This document shows positions 1 to 6,121 of a stretch of DNA of 17,649 nucleotides, one piece after another. Under the pieces are notes generated by a model. The model had not been told where the DNA came from. It made no database searches and saw only the letters and a list, made by a program, of their open reading frames with translations. A program made the translations under genes and the position numbers. The stretch is from Bog-473 sp035483935 (lineage in GTDB: Bacteria; Actinomycetota; Acidimicrobiia; Acidimicrobiales; RAAP-2), in contig DATHPK010000162.1 in the NCBI GenBank assembly GCA_035483935.1, positions 1-17,649 on the forward strand. Direction: 5' to 3'. Each line of letters opens with the position of its first letter. The stretch's first letter is position 1.

Positions 1-96
1 GTCCCGACCAACCGAGTCCGGGAGTTGCGCGATGGCATGCAGCACACACTGGAGCAGCTGAAGCGGGAGGCCGAGTCCACCCCGTCAGGTTCCTGA
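1..96 (+). CDS. C-terminal end of an unidentified protein (5' truncated)
   Basis: The window opens inside a reading frame that ends at TGA 94-96. The last 31 residues are visible. They are charged and probably helical (RVRELRDGMQHTLEQLKREA), then end in a flexible STPSGS tail. This would suit the C-terminal helix of a small transcriptional regulator, but nothing diagnostic is visible and I do not assign a family. It stops 36 bp before the next start on the same strand, so the two could be co-transcribed. The frame choice rests only on this open frame running into a well-spaced downstream gene. Confidence 0.5.
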   Translation, partial: VPTNRVRELRDGMQHTLEQLKREAESTPSGS

Positions 97-132
97 GTTC
101 ACATCCTTCCTCCGAGACCTAAGGAGTTCCCG

Positions 133-933
133 ATGCACACCTACAAGGCTGCACCCGATGTCGACGTCGTGACGTCGACCGCCGAGATCCCCGGCTTCGG
201 CAAGCTCGCCATCAATGCGTTCGTGATCCACGCCGAGGAGCCCGTCCTGGTCGACACCGGGGCAGTGCGGGAAAGCGACGAGTTCATGGCCGCGCTGCGC
301 ACCGTGATCGATCCCTCGGACCTGCGCTGGATCTGGCTGACTCACACCGACTTCGACCACATCGGTTCGCTGCGCCGACTCCTCGAGGAGAACGAACGGC
401 TGCGGGTGGTGACGACCTTCCTGGGCGTCGGCATCATGGGGCTCACGGGAGAGCCGCTTCCCATGGACCGCGTATACCTGGCCAACCCGGGCCAGGTGGT
501 GAACGTCGGCGACCGGACGCTGACAGCGGTGAAGCCGCCGGCGTTCGACAACCCGATCACGGTGGGGCTACGCGACGACCGGTCGGGCATCTTGTTCAGC
601 TCGGACTGTTTCGGCGCTCTCTTGGACGAGGTGCCCGAGTGCGCGGAGGACCTGTCGGACGAGGCGCTGCACCAGGGCCAGGTGTTCTGGGCGACCGTGG
701 ACTCCTCGTGGCTGCACAAGGTGGACCGGGCGGTGTTCGCCGCGGACCTGGACCGCATCCGCGGCTTGGAGCCGACCATGGTGCTCAGCAGCCACCTGCC
801 TCCAGCGCGCGGTTCGTCGACGGAGCGGCTGCTGGGCGCGCTCGCCGCGGTCCCCGATGCGCCGGCGTTCGTCGGACCGGACCAGGCCGCGCTCGAGCAG
901 ATGCTGGCCGGGATGGCGGGGGCGACCGCCTAA
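133..933 (+). CDS. MBL-fold metalloprotein resembling the diiron domain of flavodiiron proteins
   Basis: A 266-residue metallo-beta-lactamase-fold protein. The usual HxHxDH motif reads HTDFDH (H71, D73, D75, H76). Further candidate ligands are D158 in LFSSDCFGAL and H221 in LSSHLPP. The order H-x-acid-x-D-H, then about 83 residues to an Asp and 63 to a His, matches the flavodiiron (ODP) layout better than hydrolytic MBL enzymes. The intermediate histidine expected near residue 139 is absent (AFDNP). There is no flavodoxin or rubredoxin domain, so an electron-transfer or sensing partner would have to be separate. The start is ATG 133 with AAGGAG at 121-126. There is no signal peptide, so it is probably cytoplasmic. 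The fold is secure; metal type and activity (O2/NO reduction, sensing or hydrolysis) are open. Confidence 0.85.
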   Translation: MHTYKAAPDVDVVTSTAEIPGFGKLAINAFVIHAEEPVLVDTGAVRESDEFMAALRTVIDPSDLRWIWLTHTDFDHIGSLRRLLEENERLRVVTTFLGVGIMGLTGEPLPMDRVYLANPGQVVNVGDRTLTAVKPPAFDNPITVGLRDDRSGILFSSDCFGALLDEVPECAEDLSDEALHQGQVFWATVDSSWLHKVDRAVFAADLDRIRGLEPTMVLSSHLPPARGSSTERLLGALAAVPDAPAFVGPDQAALEQMLAGMAGATA

Positions 934-963
934 CTGTTCTGCCCGACCCGCTGCGGGGCCGGC

Positions 964-1395
964 TCAGCCCATGTTGTCGACGTCCTCGGGGGCCTCGCGC
1001 CCGGTGAGCTGGCGGTAGAAGCCAGGCCCGGCCGTGATCACCCACGTCTCGGCGATCCTGCCGTCGACGACGCGGTTGAACATCATCTCGTCGACGCTGA
1101 CGCGTGTCCCCGTGGGTGGGACGTCGAAGTAGGGACCGCGGTGGACCGCCGACGTGGTGCAGTGGCATGCCACCATGTCGTCCGACGCCACCATGCGAAG
1201 AATCTCGGTGTGCTTGTCGGGGAAGGCGATCCGGTGCGCCGCCATCGTCTTGCGTTCGTCTGCGAGCAGGGCAACCTCGCCGCTGGGTAGGTGCTCGCGC
1301 CAGTCGTCAGTCAGACAGGCAGCGAATTCCTCTTCGTCGCCGCGGTCGTAGGCCGCCCAGGCTCGTCGCAACAAGGCACAATTTTCCTCGTTCAC
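964..1395 (-). CDS. SnoaL-like / NTF2-fold protein (ester-cyclase type)
   Basis: A 143-residue protein with the cone-shaped SnoaL/NTF2 pattern: an N-terminal helix (ALLRRAWAAYDRGDEEEF), a FPDKHTEI segment, a central strand with VACHCTTSAVHRGPYFDVPPTG, and a C-terminal VVDGRIAETWVI strand. Such proteins bind or cyclise small hydrophobic substrates, or act as isomerases or dehydratases; the substrate cannot be read from sequence. The frame continues upstream, but GTG 1395 is preceded by an AAGGGGG Shine-Dalgarno (about 1401-1407), and upstream residues are arginine/proline-rich and uncharacteristic, so I start there. It converges on the MBL gene with only 30 bp between stops, and is divergent from the amidase. 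Confidence 0.82.
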   Translation of the reverse strand: MNEENCALLRRAWAAYDRGDEEEFAACLTDDWREHLPSGEVALLADERKTMAAHRIAFPDKHTEILRMVASDDMVACHCTTSAVHRGPYFDVPPTGTRVSVDEMMFNRVVDGRIAETWVITAGPGFYRQLTGREAPEDVDNMG

Positions 1396-1411
1396 GAGTG
1401 CCCCCTTCGAA

Positions 1412-1439
1412 CGAATACCAGCCTTGCAGACGCACACAA
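1412..1439 (-). promoter_or_regulatory. possible promoter of the SnoaL-like gene
   Basis: On the minus strand, TTGTGT (1439-1434) and TATTCG (1417-1412) are 16 bp apart, a permissible spacing for a housekeeping promoter, ending 16 bp upstream of GTG 1395. Both boxes match the consensus only partly, and the implied transcript start lies very close to the ribosome-binding site, so this is tentative. Confidence 0.3.
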
Positions 1440-1515
1440 CGGGGTGACGAATGGGCGCGGGCCGGGACGCGAACCTCCACCTCATCCGAACCGCCCATCC
1501 CGAGTGAGGGACCGG

Positions 1516-1643
1516 TAGGGTCGCTCCGGATCGCACCGGGGCGAGTCGGGGAGGGACAGCATGAGCTGGACAGGATTGCAAGGACGCAACTGGGTTCTGC
1601 CGCGATGATCTTTGCCATCTCGAAGACGCTCAACGACCGGTGA
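1516..1643 (+). other. possible leader with two tiny overlapping ORFs before the amidase
   Basis: A GGGAGGGA ribosome-binding-site-like run (about 1549-1556) precedes ATG 1561. This opens a 15-codon ORF (MSWTGLQGRNWVLPR) ending at TGA 1606-1608. That stop overlaps a second ATG at 1605 (ATGA), opening a 12-codon ORF (MIFAISKTLNDR) ending at TGA 1641-1643, which in turn overlaps the amidase GTG at 1640 (GTGA). A TAGGGT -10-like hexamer sits at 1516-1521. This stop/start relay would couple amidase translation to the leader, and the amidase itself lacks an obvious ribosome-binding site. The ORFs are so short that chance is a serious alternative. Confidence 0.25.
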
Positions 1644-2758
1644 CGACCTTCATCAGGCGGTACGACACGTCAGGCCCGGGCGTTCGCCTCGCCGTCAAGG
1701 ACCTGATCGACATGGAAGGCGAGCCGACGACCGCTGGGTGCCGGGCCGTGGCCGAGCGCGCCCGTCCCGCGAAGCGCGACGCCGCCTGCCTGGCCGGTGC
1801 CCGGGCCGCAGGAGCGCGGATCGTGGGCCGGACGAACCTGCACGAGCTCGCACTCGGCGTGACGGGCATCAACCCGTGGTACGGCACGCCGGTGAACCCG
1901 CTCGATCCCACCCGTGTGCCCGGAGGCTCTTCGAGTGGGTCTGCCGTCGCGGTCGCGACCGGTGAGGCAGACGTCGCCTATGGGAGCGACACGGGCGGTT
2001 CGGTGCGCATCCCCTCGGCGTGTTGCGGCACCGCGGGGTTGAAGACGACCTGGGGCCGCATCCCGCTCGACGGTGTCTGGCCGCTTTCGCCGAGTTTCGA
2101 CACCGTCGGTCCGATGGCACGCGACGTCGAGGGCCTCGTTGTCGGCATGCAACTCCTCGAACCCGGCTTCGCACCGGTCGCCCTCGGTGCCGGCGACGAC
2201 CTCGAGGTCGCCCGTCTGCCTGTCGACGCGCACCCGGCTATCAACGAGGCCCTGGACCGAGCGCTGAGTACGGTCGGTTGGCGGTGCCGTGAGCTCGCCG
2301 CACCCGGCTGGGACGCCGCGCTGACCCAGGCCGGCTGGCTCCTCGTCGTCGAGGCGTGGCAAACCGACCGGGCGCTCGTCTCTGACGATCCGGATGGCAT
2401 CGGCGAAGACGTCCGCACGCGACTGCAATTCGGAGGTTCGTTCGACGACGCGGCCGTGCGGGCGGCCTGGGAGACACAGCGAGAGTGGCAGGCCACGCTG
2501 GAACGCGTCTTCACCGAGGTCGACTTCCTCGTCACGCCCACCCTGACCATCTTCCCGCCGCCACTCGAGGAAGGTGATGACCTGCTGGTCGCCCGCTGCA
2601 CCCTGCCCGTGAACCTGGCCGGTGTGCCGGCACTGTCCCTGCCCGTGCCGACGAATGGGGAGTTTCCCGCGAGCCTGCAGCTGATCGGGCCCGCGGGGAG
2701 CGAAGAACGGCTCCTGGGCGCCGGCACGGTTTTGGAGGCTGCGATCGACAGCTGGTGA
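1640..2758 (+). CDS. amidase-signature family amidohydrolase
   Basis: A 372-residue amidase-signature enzyme. The Ser-cisSer-Lys triad is visible: K20 in LAVKDLID, S97 in GGSSSGSAVAVA and nucleophile S121 in GSDTGGSVRIPS. The 24-residue Ser-Ser spacing is that of the family. Expected function is hydrolysis of a carboxamide (or related C-N bond) to acid plus ammonia or amine; the substrate-binding C-terminal half (residues 165-372) does not identify the substrate. At 372 residues it is short (family usually about 400-500), lacking the usual 50-odd residues before the lysine. No earlier in-frame start exists before the stop at 1562-1564, so the short N-terminus is real unless there is a frameshift. 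GTG start; it ends 25 bp before the secreted repeat protein. Confidence 0.92.
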   Translation: MTTFIRRYDTSGPGVRLAVKDLIDMEGEPTTAGCRAVAERARPAKRDAACLAGARAAGARIVGRTNLHELALGVTGINPWYGTPVNPLDPTRVPGGSSSGSAVAVATGEADVAYGSDTGGSVRIPSACCGTAGLKTTWGRIPLDGVWPLSPSFDTVGPMARDVEGLVVGMQLLEPGFAPVALGAGDDLEVARLPVDAHPAINEALDRALSTVGWRCRELAAPGWDAALTQAGWLLVVEAWQTDRALVSDDPDGIGEDVRTRLQFGGSFDDAAVRAAWETQREWQATLERVFTEVDFLVTPTLTIFPPPLEEGDDLLVARCTLPVNLAGVPALSLPVPTNGEFPASLQLIGPAGSEERLLGAGTVLEAAIDSW

Positions 2759-2783
2759 AGTCTGCGGCGTTCCCCTGGACATT

Positions 2784-4406
2784 ATGAAGAGAGTGCGTCG
2801 GGGGCTGGTACGGATGGCAGGGTTCCGAGTGCTCGAGGCCGCCACGGTGCGTCCGAGTCGATGCCGGCTGGCCGCCGCCGCCATCATCGTCCTGACCGCG
2901 GGAGCCGTCTCGGTCGGCGCCGCCCCTGCGGGCGCGGCGGTGATCAGCACGACCGCCACGGCTGGTGCGAGCCCGCAAACGGTCACCTACGGGAACCAGG
3001 TCACGTACTCCATGGACGTGACCTCGTCGACGGGGCCCAACCCCACCGGGACGTCGCCGGACGTGACCTTCTCGGCGGGCAATACCCTCCTGTGCGAGGC
3101 CACGATCAGCAGCGGGACGGCCTCGTGCAGCTCGACCAATGCACCCGGGGGCAGCGACACGATTCAAGCCGCCTACTTCGGAAACGCGACATGGGCCAGC
3201 GCGACGGCCACGACGACGCTCACCGTCAACGTGACTCCCCCTGCTGCACCCGCCGGCGCGACCTCGACAACCAGCGCGACGGGCGTCGGCACCTCGTTCA
3301 CTGCGGACCTGGGGGATCTCCACGTGCAGGCAAACGGAGCCGGTGCCGTGACGTTGGCGACGTACGGCTCGGATCCGACGTCGAGTCCTCCTGTCGGTGC
3401 GACGAACGTCTACGACGACGTCGCGATCGGCCGGGGGTCGAGCCTGGACAACATCACCATCGCCGTCTGCGACTACGGATCAGGACGATCACTCCAATGG
3501 TATGACGCCGCGACCTCGAGCTGGGACGAGCTGTCCGTCCAGTCGAGAAACATCGCCTGCCTGTTCGCCACCGTGAGCGGGACGACCTCGCCGACACTGA
3601 CGCAGCTTGTCGGGACGCCGATCGCGGTGTCTGTCCTGACGCCGCCGAGTGCGGCGCAGGGCTATTGGCTCGTGGCCCGCGACGGCGGCATCTTCTCCTA
3701 CGACCGGCCCTTCTTCGGATCCACCGGCGGCATCGCCCTCAACAAGCCGATCGTGGGGATGGCGACGACCAATGACGAGAAGGGGTACTGGATGGTCGCC
3801 GCCGACGGCGGGGTCTTCGCGTTCGGCGATGCACCGTATCTGGGCTCGCTGCCTTCGCGTGGCGTCAACGTCTCGAACATCGTCGCGATGGTGAGTGATC
3901 CCTCGACCGACGGCTACTACCTGATCGGGTCCGACGGCTCGGTGTGGAACTTCAACGCCCCACAGCTCGGTGACCTCCCGTTCTTCGGTTTCCACGTCAG
4001 CGACATCGTCGGTGCCGCGCTGACGCCCTCCGACAACGGCATGTACCTGGTGGGAGCGGACGGAAAGGTCTACGTCCTGGTGGGCGACGGCCACTTCCAG
4101 GGCGACGCGTCCGGCATCCGCCTGAATGCGCCGATCGTCGCCATGGCCGTCGACCCCGTGACCGGTGGCTACTGGCTCCTGGGGAGGGACGGCGGCGTAT
4201 TCAGCTACGGGGCCCCGTTCTATGGATCGACCGGCGCTCTGAAACTGAACCAGCCGGTGATCACGATGGCAGCGACCGGCGACGGCGGCGGGTACTGGTT
4301 CACGGCACTCGACGGCGGCGTCTTCTCCTACGGGGACGCCCAGTTCTGGGGATCGACCGGTGCGATCCGGCTGAACCAGCCCGTCCTCGGCATGTCAGGC
4401 TCTTGA
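2784..4406 (+). CDS. secreted protein: Ig-like domain plus six GYW-type propeller-like repeats
   Basis: A 540-residue exported protein. A long basic n-region and a hydrophobic stretch (residues 29-47) end in an APAGAA signal-peptidase I-like site near residue 51. Residues about 54-150 form a bacterial Ig-like domain with C104 and C115 able to pair. Residues 155-285 form a second beta-rich segment with C229 and C259. From residue 293 six repeats of 41-43 residues follow (beginning at 293, 334, 377, 419, 462 and 503), pattern GYWLV-DGG-F-G-A-F-GSTG-LN-PIV-MA. Repeats 3 and 4 are the most diverged. Such repeats probably form beta-propeller blades and are common in Acidimicrobiia exoproteins; a surface, adhesion or cell-wall role is inferred. 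ATG 2784 lacks a clear ribosome-binding site; M11 is an alternative start. The end overlaps the convergent regulator by 12 bp. Confidence 0.85.
   Translation: MKRVRRGLVRMAGFRVLEAATVRPSRCRLAAAAIIVLTAGAVSVGAAPAGAAVISTTATAGASPQTVTYGNQVTYSMDVTSSTGPNPTGTSPDVTFSAGNTLLCEATISSGTASCSSTNAPGGSDTIQAAYFGNATWASATATTTLTVNVTPPAAPAGATSTTSATGVGTSFTADLGDLHVQANGAGAVTLATYGSDPTSSPPVGATNVYDDVAIGRGSSLDNITIAVCDYGSGRSLQWYDAATSSWDELSVQSRNIACLFATVSGTTSPTLTQLVGTPIAVSVLTPPSAAQGYWLVARDGGIFSYDRPFFGSTGGIALNKPIVGMATTNDEKGYWMVAADGGVFAFGDAPYLGSLPSRGVNVSNIVAMVSDPSTDGYYLIGSDGSVWNFNAPQLGDLPFFGFHVSDIVGAALTPSDNGMYLVGADGKVYVLVGDGHFQGDASGIRLNAPIVAMAVDPVTGGYWLLGRDGGVFSYGAPFYGSTGALKLNQPVITMAATGDGGGYWFTALDGGVFSYGDAQFWGSTGAIRLNQPVLGMSGS
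3660..4400 (+). repeat. six tandem 41-43-residue coding repeats
   Basis: Within the secreted protein, units begin with GYW, GYW, GYY, GMY, GYW and GYW at residues 293, 334, 377, 419, 462 and 503. The sharpest shared elements are DGG(V/I)F(S/A)(Y/F)G and (F/Y)(Y/W/F)GSTG...LN(Q/K)P(V/I). Units 1, 5 and 6 are closest to one another; units 3 and 4 have lost the DGG and GSTG elements. The gene stops immediately after unit 6. Confidence 0.8.
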
Positions 4407-5360
4407 TCCAGCGGCCTTGGCGGACGCGTGGTTGCGCACCAGCCCGCGCCCGATCTCGGCCAGGTGCTTGCGTACTGCGGCGGGCGAAACGACCTCGACG
4501 GCATCGGCGAATCCTGCCAGCTGGCGCGCCATCATCAACTCAGACTGGGCCCGCACCTCCACGGTCACGCGTCCGGAAGCCTCCGGCGAACCGGCGCCCA
4601 CGCGATTCCCGAACATCCAGCGCAGCACATCGAGCGTCACCTCGTCCGTGCGCAAGATGACCGTGACCGGCGTGCGCTGCGCGTCGACCCCCGTCACGAT
4701 CGAACGCCAGGCTTCGGAGAGGTCGAAATCGTCGGGTCGTTCCACGGGCTGATCCGTCTCCGCGACCGATCGCACGCGGCTGACCCGGAAGGTCCGCTGG
4801 CCGGCGGTGGTGCCGGCGACGAGGTACCACGTGCCGTTCTTGACGACCAGGCCGAGTGGATGGACGGTGCGCAACGACACCTGTCCGTCGCGGCGCCGAT
4901 AGCCCAGCTCCACCTGGACGCCCTCGATGACGGCGCGCTGGAGGGCTTCCAGATGCAGCGGCGTCGCGGGCTCTTCGTGATCCCAGCTCGCAGCGTCACG
5001 CATGACGGCGCCCGCCGCGGCCTCGGCCTGGGTGCGGAAGGTAGCGGGCAACGCGCGCACGAGCTTGCGCAACGCCGCCCGCACTTCCGTCGTGGCCGAC
5101 GAAGGTCCCGCGACGAGGAACAGCGCACGGGTCTCGTCCGCGGTGAGGCCGCTGAGATCGGTCCGTGCCCCGCCCACGAGCTCCCACCCGCCGCCGCGAC
5201 CGGGTTGTGAGTACACGGGGATGCCGGCCATGGCGAGACCCTCGAGGTCCCGCCGGGCGGTGCGCTCGCTGACCTCGAGCTCCCGAGCCAGCTCGGCGGC
5301 CGTGACGCGGCCCCTGGACTGCAGGACGAGGAGGGCGGCTACGAGTCGATCGGCGCGCAC
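4395..5360 (-). CDS. YafY-type helix-turn-helix / WYL-domain transcriptional regulator
   Basis: A 321-residue regulator. Residues 1-60 are a DeoR-like winged helix-turn-helix (RADRLVAALLVLQSRGRVTA, with recognition helix VSERTARRDLEGL and wing GIPVYSQPGRGGGWEL). The WYL domain spans about 135-205, including GTWYLVAG at 176-183 and R-rich strands, and a WCX-like C-terminal domain follows (about 230-310). WYL domains are proposed or shown to sense ligands or nucleic acids; this family often autoregulates and controls a divergent neighbour, here a DsbA-like oxidoreductase. The GTG start at 5360 matches the family's usual (M)RADRL opening, but GGAGGT sits directly against it with no spacer, an odd arrangement. 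Longer upstream frame is arginine/proline-rich and not used. Confidence 0.9.
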   Translation of the reverse strand: MRADRLVAALLVLQSRGRVTAAELARELEVSERTARRDLEGLAMAGIPVYSQPGRGGGWELVGGARTDLSGLTADETRALFLVAGPSSATTEVRAALRKLVRALPATFRTQAEAAAGAVMRDAASWDHEEPATPLHLEALQRAVIEGVQVELGYRRRDGQVSLRTVHPLGLVVKNGTWYLVAGTTAGQRTFRVSRVRSVAETDQPVERPDDFDLSEAWRSIVTGVDAQRTPVTVILRTDEVTLDVLRWMFGNRVGAGSPEASGRVTVEVRAQSELMMARQLAGFADAVEVVSPAAVRKHLAEIGRGLVRNHASAKAAGSRA

Positions 5361-5368
5361 ACCTCCAG

Positions 5369-5380
5369 TTTGGCGCCAAA
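5369..5380. promoter_or_regulatory. perfect 12-bp palindrome TTTGGCGCCAAA, candidate operator
   Basis: TTTGGCGCCAAA is a complete palindrome, 8 bp upstream of the regulator start and about 100 bp upstream of the divergent DsbA-like gene. A dyad in the only non-coding gap of a divergent regulator/target pair is the expected place for an autoregulatory site. Its A/T-rich ends stand out in this GC-rich DNA. Binding by the WYL regulator is inferred. Confidence 0.45.
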
Positions 5381-5466
5381 AGAGGCCAAGAGATGGCCAG
5401 GTTTCCGCACGTCGTCGACAATGGCCCGCGACGGACCGCTCCTGGCCGGCCCCAAACGCGGCCCCG

Positions 5467-5472
5467 TAAGGT
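5467..5472 (+). promoter_or_regulatory. -10-like TAAGGT suited to a leaderless DsbA-like mRNA
   Basis: TAAGGT matches the actinobacterial TANNNT -10 pattern and ends 7 nt before GTG 5480, so transcription could begin at or next to the start codon. The same bases (AAGGTGG, 5468-5474) could serve as a ribosome-binding site instead. Both readings favour GTG 5480 over GTG 5477 or GTG 5471. Confidence 0.35.
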
Positions 5473-5479
5473 GGCCGTG

Positions 5480-6121
5480 GTGGATGTGCAGGTCTGGTCC
5501 GACTTCGCGTGCCCGTGGTGCGCGTTGGGGCTCGCCCGTCTCGACGCCGCCAAGCGCGAGTTCGAACACGGCGACGAGGTGCGGGTGGTGCATCGCTCCT
5601 TCGAGCTGCATCCCCGGGCGCCGGCCAGCCGGGAGCAGAGCATGGTCGACGCGACCGCCGCCAAGTACGGCACGACGGCCGAGCGGGTGCGCGCACGCTA
5701 CGAGCAACTGGCGAAACTTGGGCGGGAGGCCGGCCTGACCTTCAACTTCGACCGGGTACGGCTCGCAAGCACGTTCGACGCGCACCGCCTGGCACAGTCC
5801 GCACGTGGCACCGACAGCGAGGACGCGCTGTTGCGGTCACTGTTCCGGGCGTACTTCAGCGACGGATTGCTGCTGTCCGACCACGGCGTCCTGCGTGAGA
5901 TCGCCGCTGCGGCCGGCCTCGACGACGCCATCACCGAGGAGGTGCTCGCGGGCGACCTCTATGCCCGCGAGGTCCGGCTGGACGAGGCTTCCGCGCAAGA
6001 GCAGGACGTGACCGGAGTACCGTTCTTCCTGATCAACGGGGCCTGGCCGATCCCCGGTGCCCAGGACGTGGACACCCTGGTCATCGTGCTCCGCCGCTCC
6101 TGGTCCCGGTCAGGACATTGA
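5480..6121 (+). CDS. DsbA-family (FrnE-like) thiol oxidoreductase / isomerase
   Basis: A 213-residue thioredoxin-fold protein with the helical insertion typical of the FrnE/2-hydroxychromene-2-carboxylate-isomerase branch. The active site CPWC is at residues 11-14 in VQVWSDFACPWCALG, and the cis-proline is P181 in TGVPFFLING. There is no signal peptide, so it is probably cytoplasmic, as FrnE-like proteins are; expected role is disulfide exchange or glutathione/mycothiol-linked chemistry during oxidative stress. The frame is open from 5393, but homologues begin directly before the VDIWSD-type strand, which with the upstream signals puts the start at GTG 5480. It is divergent from the WYL regulator, its likely controller. 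The last 12 bp overlap the convergent decarboxylase. Confidence 0.9.
   Translation: MDVQVWSDFACPWCALGLARLDAAKREFEHGDEVRVVHRSFELHPRAPASREQSMVDATAAKYGTTAERVRARYEQLAKLGREAGLTFNFDRVRLASTFDAHRLAQSARGTDSEDALLRSLFRAYFSDGLLLSDHGVLREIAAAAGLDDAITEEVLAGDLYAREVRLDEASAQEQDVTGVPFFLINGAWPIPGAQDVDTLVIVLRRSWSRSGH

Noticed and set aside
949..960. GC hairpin CCCG-CTG-CGGG between the MBL and SnoaL-like stops
   Set aside because: Only 4 bp with a 3-nt loop and no T-run; expected often by chance in this base composition.
1670..2986. 438-codon open frame on the minus strand opposite the amidase
   Set aside because: Arginine-, proline- and histidine-rich with no motifs, opposite a gene with a complete catalytic triad; a product of GC-rich codon use.
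3660..4400. Repeated DNA segments as a possible CRISPR or mobile repeat
   Set aside because: They are in-frame protein repeats of 41-43 codons that diverge at synonymous and non-synonymous positions.
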